DNA from: Planococcus donghaensis
GTDB lineage: Bacteria > Bacillota > Bacilli > Bacillales_A > Planococcaceae
Assembly: GCF_001687665.2 (NCBI RefSeq)
Contig: NZ_CP016543.2
Location: 1,550,001-1,614,000, forward strand
Direction: 5' to 3'
DNA length: 64,000 nt
Part shown: positions 59,113-64,000 of the stretch, piece after piece
How positions within the stretch are numbered: the first letter of the stretch is position 1
Layout: every line of letters starts with the position of its first letter
Program-made: the position numbers and the translations under genes
The notes under the pieces: generated by a model
Told to the model about the DNA's origin: nothing
Databases searched by the model: none
The model's input: only the letters and a program-made list of their open reading frames with translations

Positions 59113-59706
59113 TCAGCTCTTTTTATGTGACCCAATAATTAGTTTAGCAGTTTCTTTCACAGCAGAAATTCCGTTTGACGAGATCCCCATCGAATAAGTT
59201 ACCATCAATCCTTCATGTAACACTAACAGTTGTTCTCCAATTTCTTCCGGATTTGTGACGTTTAATCTTTTCAATAAAGTAGAAAACAACTGCTTCAGCC
59301 ATTTTTTCTCTTCGATAATTACCGCTCTTCCGGGATAAGATGGCTCATTCAATTCAGCTAAAGCATTTATAAAAGCATATCCCCGCGGAGAGTTGGTTTC
59401 TAACCAACTCTCAATTGTGTCAAATATGGTTAGTATCCGATCTAATGGTTGTTCTTCTGGAATAAGGTCTATATATTCATGTAAATGTTTTCGCCACTGT
59501 TGATCCCGCTTTTCTAAATATGCCACTACTAATTGTTCTTTCGAGCCGTAACAATCATATAATGTTTTTTTAGTCACACCAGCTTCTTTAGCAATAGTTT
59601 CAACACCAGTAGAATGAATGCCATTCAAATAAAAAAATTGAGAAGCGGTTTCGAGAATTTTTAATGCAGCAGGAGTCATTTTAGTTTGTTCATTCATTTG
59701 ATTCAT
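59113..59706 (-). CDS. TetR-family transcriptional regulator
   Basis: 197 residues. HTH region: ILETASQFFYLNGIHSTGVE, TIAKEAGVTKKTLYDCYGSK and EQLVVAYLEKRDQQW, with a helical ligand domain behind. The ATG (59706 or 59697) follows AAAGGAATG on the minus strand. Upstream lie a transporter remnant and TetR-type operators but no intact transporter, so it appears to be a repressor that has lost its target gene. Confidence 0.88.
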   Translation of the reverse strand: MNQMNEQTKMTPAALKILETASQFFYLNGIHSTGVETIAKEAGVTKKTLYDCYGSKEQLVVAYLEKRDQQWRKHLHEYIDLIPEEQPLDRILTIFDTIESWLETNSPRGYAFINALAELNEPSYPGRAVIIEEKKWLKQLFSTLLKRLNVTNPEEIGEQLLVLHEGLMVTYSMGISSNGISAVKETAKLIIGSHKKS

Positions 59707-59714
59707 TCCTTTAT

Positions 59715-59830
59715 TAGTAAGTATTTTGAATTGGATTTGAAGTTTTAATAAGAGTCTCTTTTTTAATAACCCATACGCCTACCAAACAAATAATCATTCC
59801 GATAATAGTTAAAACCAGATCCCCCTAAAG
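59715..59830 (-). pseudogene. C-terminal remnant of a drug transporter
   Basis: On the minus strand the frame reads GDLVLTIIGMIICLVGVWVI then KKETLIKTSNPIQNTY and stops at 59715-59717, just before the TetR start. It is the last helix and tail of a DMT/SMR- or MFS-type exporter. The rest of the gene is absent; the operator sequence begins directly upstream. Confidence 0.6.
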
Positions 59831-59878
59831 TATACCGAACAGTATATTATTTTCTAATATACTCATACCGGTCGGTAT
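59831..59878. promoter_or_regulatory. TetR-type operators
   Basis: ATACCG-GT-CGGTAT (59865-59878) is a perfect palindrome; a second, looser site TATAC-N6-GTATA lies at 59831-59846. Both resemble the TATACCG...CGGTATA sites of TetR efflux regulators. Confidence 0.7.
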
Positions 59879-60420
59879 ACTTTCAAGAGTGGCGATTATA
59901 TAGAGCGCATCAAGAAGATTGGTTTTGATGTAATAGAAATTAAAATGATGAACTTTTCCTGTTTAATGAAATATGCAAAATATGGTAAGGTTGAGTAACT
60001 ATAGGAGATGTTTTGAGGAAACTTATATATGCTATACCTTTTGATATGGTGTCAGCTATAACAGTTTAAATCATTTTAGTAACATGAAAGAAAGCGAACC
60101 TAAAGACATGATTCACGCATCTGGAACAGAAATTGAAACAGTAACTCAACAACAAAGAGAAGAATACAGATGGAACGACCCCGCCAATCCTTAGGGCAAC
60201 TTATATCAAGTAGAAGATCGTGAAGTATATTTTAATGAGGTTGCCGGAGTAATTAAAAAGAATGTGGATACTGAACGAGGCCATATCTATCGTTAAATTG
60301 CAAAATGAAAAAATACCAAGAACTAATGTACACTCTTCAAGATTCACTTTTTAACTTTAAAAAACTATCAAGCTGCCTATAGAATCTTTAATAAAATAGC
60401 CTTCAAAAGGTGGAGTCATA
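59879..60420. other. 540-bp region of gene relics
   Basis: No intact gene. It contains the amber-interrupted frame at 60084-60296 and other short fragments; together with the transporter remnant this suggests a deletion-prone junction. Confidence 0.45.
60084..60296 (+). pseudogene. Small ORF interrupted by one TAG
   Basis: ATG 60084 begins a 70-codon frame with plausible protein composition (ESEPKDMIHASGTEIETVTQ, then YQVEDREVYFNEVAGVIKKN) that ends at TAA 60294-60296 but has a single in-frame TAG at 60192-60194. There is no ribosome site. Likely the end of a larger lost gene. Confidence 0.4.
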
Positions 60421-61170
60421 ATGGATAAATGCGATTACAAGAAATTCTATGAGACAGTTGGGAATTTAAACGGTTGGGATTTTAGCAAATTACAAGTTCA
60501 AAGTGACGAACCGAAATGGGATTTTTATGATGAAGTAAAAAGAAGGGCTAAAACCACTGATATCCTTTTAGATATTGGTACAGGTGGTGGAGAAAAAATT
60601 CTAACCATTGCGCCATCATTGGAATTTACAGTTGGAATTGATTTATCGCATGCGATGATTCAAGTAGCAAAAGAAAATCTTAAAAATTCTAACTTACCGA
60701 ACGTGCAGTTTTTGCATATGTCTTCAGACAAAATCGGATTTCCTGCTAACTTCTTTGATGTTGTATCAAGTCGCCATGCACCATTTAATGCAAAAGAAGT
60801 TGCACGCGTTTTAAACACAGACGGCTTGTTTTTAACTCAACAAGTAAGTGAAGCTGACAAATTGAATATCAAAATTGCTTTTAAACGAGGGCAATCCTTT
60901 AGTGAAAAGGATGGTGTTTCAAAAGAAAGGTATATACGGGAATTAAAAACAGCGGGGTTTTCCAACGTGCAATCTTTTGACTATAACGTCACTGAATATT
61001 ATCAAAGACCAGAAGATTTGATTTTTCTCTTGCAACATACGCCCATTATTCCGAATTTTGGTATGGAGACAGAGGATTACTCTCGTTTAACTGCTTTTAT
61101 CGAAAACAACCGAACAAAAAAAGGAATCTGCACAAACTCGAAGCGATTTTTGATCATAGCCAAAAAATAG
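60421..61170 (+). CDS. SAM-dependent methyltransferase
   Basis: 249 residues, class I Rossmann methyltransferase. The SAM loop is DILLDIGTGGGEKILTIAP, then VGIDLSHAMIQVAKENL (acidic residue for the ribose), FDVVSSRHAPFNAKEVARVL and NTDGLFLTQQVSEADKLNIK. Small-molecule or RNA substrate unknown. The ATG has GGTGGAGTC upstream. The N-terminal 40 residues are duplicated as a broken copy at 41344. Confidence 0.87.
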   Translation: MDKCDYKKFYETVGNLNGWDFSKLQVQSDEPKWDFYDEVKRRAKTTDILLDIGTGGGEKILTIAPSLEFTVGIDLSHAMIQVAKENLKNSNLPNVQFLHMSSDKIGFPANFFDVVSSRHAPFNAKEVARVLNTDGLFLTQQVSEADKLNIKIAFKRGQSFSEKDGVSKERYIRELKTAGFSNVQSFDYNVTEYYQRPEDLIFLLQHTPIIPNFGMETEDYSRLTAFIENNRTKKGICTNSKRFLIIAKK

Positions 61171-61216
61171 TTAGTCAGTGAAATACGTCATTTTTAAGAC
61201 GCTTACGAATACTTAA

Positions 61217-61492
61217 TTAGAATTGAAATTTTTTAGAGAAAAAGCCGAAAACTAAGAATATCAATCCATTTATGAACGTAGTTGTCGCAAAGACAAATCC
61301 TGCAAAGTTTGCTCCAATGCCGCCACCGGAATAGCTTCCGATAATATTAAGCGTCAGGATATAAACAAGTGGAGCTAATAAAATCATTGTAATGATCCCA
61401 GAGATAAACCATTTTTTACGATTAAGACCGGCTATTTTATTTACGATAAAATTTAACAAAACTAAAATTGTCCCCATAACTAAAATTGACAT
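61217..61492 (-). CDS. Three-helix membrane protein, unknown
   Basis: 91 residues with three membrane helices (about 4-20, 31-55, 64-85); the loop IGSYSGGGIGANFAG is glycine-rich. No family recognised. The ATG has AAAGGAGGTCC on the minus strand. Monocistronic. Confidence 0.68.
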   Translation of the reverse strand: MSILVMGTILVLLNFIVNKIAGLNRKKWFISGIITMILLAPLVYILTLNIIGSYSGGGIGANFAGFVFATTTFINGLIFLVFGFFSKKFQF

Positions 61493-61646
61493 GAAAAGGA
61501 CCTCCTTTTATTAATTAAACATATGTGTTTAATTTAGTTTACCTTTTCACCAACAATAATTAACTTACTATTTAGTGAATTACTGGAAAATGAAGCAGCG
61601 TTTATAATTGTGTTTTTTAAAAATGATTTTTTGGAGGAATTTAAGG

Positions 61647-62438
61647 ATGTCGGATTATACAGAAGATAAACTTGTCGGGGGAAATGTTTCTACGGTATAT
61701 CGTATAGGAAACACAGTTCGTCGAGAACTAAAGCCGGAAAGCTTTAAAATCCATCAGCTTTTAAAGCATTTAGAAGAAAAGGAGTTTACTCAATCACCCC
61801 GATTTATCGGAATTGATGAAAATGAAAGAGAGATTTTAACATATATTGAAGGAGAAGCTGGTAATTATCCAGTGAAAAAGTATATGTGGTCAGACAAAGT
61901 ATTAATAGATATAGCCAAAATGCTTCGTCTTTATCATGATTCAGTAAGTGATTTTACATTTGATGAAAATTGGCAGCCTTTAGATAATACACCTTCACCG
62001 TATGAAGTAGTTTGTCATAATGACTTTGCTCTATACAACCTTATTTTCAATCAAGAAAAGCCAGTTGGAATTATTGATTTTGATCATGCTTGTCCTGGTC
62101 CAAGACTTTGGGATATTGCTTATACACTTTATACGTGTATCCCTTTATCAAGGTACAATCTAGCAGAATCAGAGGATAAAAAAGTTTACTACAATGCCTC
62201 AAAAGATGCGGATCGCATAAAGCAGCGGGTACAGTTGTTTTTCGAATCTTACGGAGATAAAGTGGATAAGAATTATTTGGAGATGGTTTTGCTGCGATTA
62301 GATGGATTATGTGAAACGATAGCAAGAAAAGCTGCTGAAGGGAATCTTGCATTTCAACAAATGATAAGTGAAGGTCACATAGAACATTACCAAAAGGAAA
62401 TTGAATTTATACGAGAACGTGGTCATGAATGGATTTGA
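61647..62438 (+). CDS. Aminoglycoside phosphotransferase-family kinase
   Basis: 263 residues. The ATP-binding N-lobe is KLVGGNVSTVYRIGNTVRRE; the catalytic loop VVCHNDFALYNLIFN (Brenner motif) and GIIDFDHACPGPRLWDIAYT supply the catalytic and metal Asp. ATG 61647 has GGAGG 10 bases upstream and is preferred over 61608. Similar proteins are annotated as phosphotransferases of unknown substrate; resistance function cannot be claimed. A terminator follows. Confidence 0.86.
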   Translation: MSDYTEDKLVGGNVSTVYRIGNTVRRELKPESFKIHQLLKHLEEKEFTQSPRFIGIDENEREILTYIEGEAGNYPVKKYMWSDKVLIDIAKMLRLYHDSVSDFTFDENWQPLDNTPSPYEVVCHNDFALYNLIFNQEKPVGIIDFDHACPGPRLWDIAYTLYTCIPLSRYNLAESEDKKVYYNASKDADRIKQRVQLFFESYGDKVDKNYLEMVLLRLDGLCETIARKAAEGNLAFQQMISEGHIEHYQKEIEFIRERGHEWI

Positions 62439-62445
62439 AAAACTA

Positions 62446-62499
62446 AAAAAATTGCCATTTGAGAATCCCTTTTAATCCGGAAACTCAATGGCAATTTTT
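62446..62499 (+). terminator. Intrinsic terminator
   Basis: Stem AAAAATTGCCATTTGAG / CTCAATGGCAATTTTT with one mismatch, serving convergent genes. Confidence 0.85.
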
Positions 62500-62547
62500 A
62501 AATAGTTAGCGAAATCATACTGAGCGGTTCTGTCGTTTCAAGTGCAA

Positions 62548-62898
62548 CTAAAATACTTCACGCAATTCAATCTGACCATTACCTTCTCCTTGAGGGTCAG
62601 GCATACGCATGGCCCATTCAATAGCTTCTTCTTTTGAGTTCACCTCGATAAGGATAAACCCGGCGATTATATTTTCGGGTTCAGAAAATGGCCCATTTGT
62701 AATCACAGGATTTTCTGCTAATTTCGGATAAGAAATACGCATTCCACTTGAACTTGGTTTAAGCCCTTTCGCCATAACCCTTACTCCTGCCTCGATTAAC
62801 TCTTTATTGTATTTGTCCATAGCTTCGATAAGTTCTAAGCTTGGTCTATTTCCAGCTTCTGAATTTTTTGAGGATTTAACGATCAACATAAATAACAT
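62548..62898 (-). CDS. YCII/DGPF-domain protein
   Basis: 116 residues. The YCII-related fold is shown by MLFMLIVKSSKNSEAGNRPS, GPFSEPENIIAGFILIEVNS and EEAIEWAMRMPDP; family members with such a domain are small dimeric enzymes or are linked to ECF sigma factors. The Asp of the usual DG(PF) motif is replaced by Asn in TNGPF. The ATG has AAGGGAGG on the minus strand. No sigma gene adjacent. Confidence 0.85.
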   Translation of the reverse strand: MLFMLIVKSSKNSEAGNRPSLELIEAMDKYNKELIEAGVRVMAKGLKPSSSGMRISYPKLAENPVITNGPFSEPENIIAGFILIEVNSKEEAIEWAMRMPDPQGEGNGQIELREVF

Positions 62899-63096
62899 AT
62901 TTTTACCTCCCTTAATAGTGAAGTGCCTTCCGTTGTCATTAGTATAAATCTATTTTAAATACAAAGCTTCTAGAAATTAACGCTGAATTATTCTATTCAA
63001 ACCTGCAATAGTCGGCTATTGGAGTAGGCGTTTATTTAACAAGGTAAAAGGGAAAAAGAGCCTGTGGAAAAATATATATATGAGGGAGCTGTGTGT

Positions 63097-63570
63097 ATGG
63101 AAAAAAATCAAGGTTCCTATTCGTTTCGCAATTTAGGGTCTGGTCTTCTTTTTGGTATGGGGTTAGTGGCCTTTATCGACGAAGCTGTTTTTCATCAAAT
63201 TTTAGGCTGGCATCATTTTTATGACAAGTCAACAACTGCAGTTGGTTTGTTTTCCGATGGCTTGTTTCATGCATTCAGTTGGTTTGCGACAGTGGCGTCC
63301 CTGTTTCTATTTGCAGACCTTCGAAGAAGAAATTCGCTTTGGATAAAAAGATGGATTAGCGGTGTGTTTCTTGGAGCGGGCTTTTTCCAACTTTATGATG
63401 GACTGGTTCACCACAAACTTTTAGAACTGCATCAAATTCGCTATCATGTCGATATTCTGCCGTACGATATTGTTTGGAACGGCGTTGCAGTGATCATTCT
63501 ACTTATGGGTGTCTTTCTTTATATGCAAACTCAAAAAGCAAAAGGGCTGCAAAAGAAGGGAGATAGGTGA
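63097..63570 (+). CDS. DUF2243 membrane protein
   Basis: 157 residues, four membrane helices. DUF2243 hallmarks: GSGLLFGMGLVAFIDEAVFH, then QILGWHHFYD, GLFSDGLFHAFSWF and FFQLYDGLVHHKLLELHQIR. His-rich; probably involved in copper/oxidase biogenesis because it is coupled to a CtaG-type gene. ATG 63097 (GAGGGAG 8 bases upstream) is preferred over the frame start at 63064. Confidence 0.9.
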   Translation: MEKNQGSYSFRNLGSGLLFGMGLVAFIDEAVFHQILGWHHFYDKSTTAVGLFSDGLFHAFSWFATVASLFLFADLRRRNSLWIKRWISGVFLGAGFFQLYDGLVHHKLLELHQIRYHVDILPYDIVWNGVAVIILLMGVFLYMQTQKAKGLQKKGDR

Positions 63571-63572
63571 GC

Positions 63573-64000
63573 ATGCATTCTCATGTTCAAGCACAAGGGA
63601 CAAGTTTCGAGATAATCGTGACATTGTTGTTACTCTCAATGGTTTTTCTTTATCCCTTTGCTGCGATTAGAACAAATCGAAAATATAAAGAATGGCCAGT
63701 TTATCGCTATGTATTCTGGATTACGGGCGTTTTTAGTATAGGAGTAGCACTGACTGGCCCATTGGCTGAGTTTGCTCACAGCAACTTTAAAGGACATATG
63801 GTTACGCATCTACTAATAGGAATGTTGGCACCGCTTCTTTTTGTGTTCGCTACACCAATGACTTTATTGTTGCGAACTTTAAAGGTGACTACTGCAAGAA
63901 AACTGACTCGTGTCTTAAAAAGTCGTCTGCTGCAGTTTTTAACCAATCCCGTGACAGCTACTGTTCTTAATATTGGTGGACTTTATGTTCTTTATACGAC
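63573..64000 (+). CDS. CtaG-type cytochrome c oxidase assembly protein, 5' part
   Basis: Starts at ATG 63573, three bases after the DUF2243 stop, with AAGGGAGATAGG upstream, and runs off the window (about 142 codons visible). Membrane helices alternate with VALTGPLAEFAHSNFKGHMV and THLLIGMLAPLLFVFATPMT, the caa3_CtaG pattern with conserved His. It is the second member of this family in the window (first at 14689). Confidence 0.87.
   Translation, partial: MHSHVQAQGTSFEIIVTLLLLSMVFLYPFAAIRTNRKYKEWPVYRYVFWITGVFSIGVALTGPLAEFAHSNFKGHMVTHLLIGMLAPLLFVFATPMTLLLRTLKVTTARKLTRVLKSRLLQFLTNPVTATVLNIGGLYVLYT

Overview
The window is a low-GC chromosomal segment from a Firmicute of the order Bacillales, most likely a Planococcus/Planomicrobium-type Planococcaceae. 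The reasons are a class III fructose-1,6-bisphosphatase, strong AGGAGG ribosome binding sites, frequent TTG/GTG starts, T-rich intrinsic terminators, a T-box leader and the gene families present. The genus is an inference. No rRNA, tRNA, CRISPR array, transposase, integrase or phage gene was seen.

Layout. 1-9.5 kb is ordinary core or peripheral chromosome: the end of a class III FBPase gene, a cytosolic GAF/PAS histidine kinase, a DUF305 membrane protein, a phosphotransferase-DMT exporter pair, a GNAT enzyme, a 122-bp imperfect-palindrome repeat, and a divergent YeiH-type exporter/LysR regulator pair. 9.6-12.9 kb is a run of small acidic cytosolic proteins (two SUKH/SMI1-KNR4 proteins and several unnamed families) typical of immunity proteins of polymorphic toxin systems. 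13-23.2 kb is a copper/redox/envelope island: DsbD/CcdA-like membrane proteins, Lgt, CtaG-like, sensor kinase, BNR-type lipoprotein, TlpA/ResA thioredoxin, CopC-CopC-CopD fusion, CcdA, response regulator, SHOCT protein and a Met-rich secreted protein. 23.4-43.1 kb resumes the accessory array: a nucleoside phosphorylase-like protein, a frameshifted SAP-domain gene, a paralogue of the last gene before the copper island, a DUF3221 lipoprotein, HEAT, DUF4279, TPR-like, zinc-ribbon and SUKH proteins, and several decayed genes. 43.2-64 kb is mixed: GNAT enzymes, an unusual cupredoxin lipoprotein, a duplicated sortase-anchored surface protein, MFS and DMT exporters with ArsR/TetR regulators, a secreted endonuclease I, YitT, a methyltransferase, and a DUF2243-CtaG pair that runs off the end.

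The most unusual feature is the architecture of the accessory array. Three repeated intergenic modules punctuate it. (1) A promoter-like module: a conserved upstream block, then TAGCTA-N17-TATATT with an exact 17-bp but sequence-variable spacer, in six places (9599, 11421, 33517, 38821, 42483, 55488). (2) A 3' module: a TTACATAT...TTATCGGAAG-like block leading into an intrinsic terminator whose stem sequence differs at each copy. (3) About fourteen copies, some degenerate, of a ~34-bp palindrome (arm GAATGTAACTTAA) confined to 27.1-43.1 kb. The first seven copies (27.1-30.9 kb) delimit exactly one gene each. Together these look like a cassette array of orphan immunity-type genes with standardised promoters, terminators and palindromic spacers. 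No toxin gene and no recombinase is present in the window.

Several array genes carry single-base lesions in homopolymer runs (about 25640, 32600, 39330, 41383, 50818). This indicates active decay, phase variation or assembly error, and raw reads would separate these.
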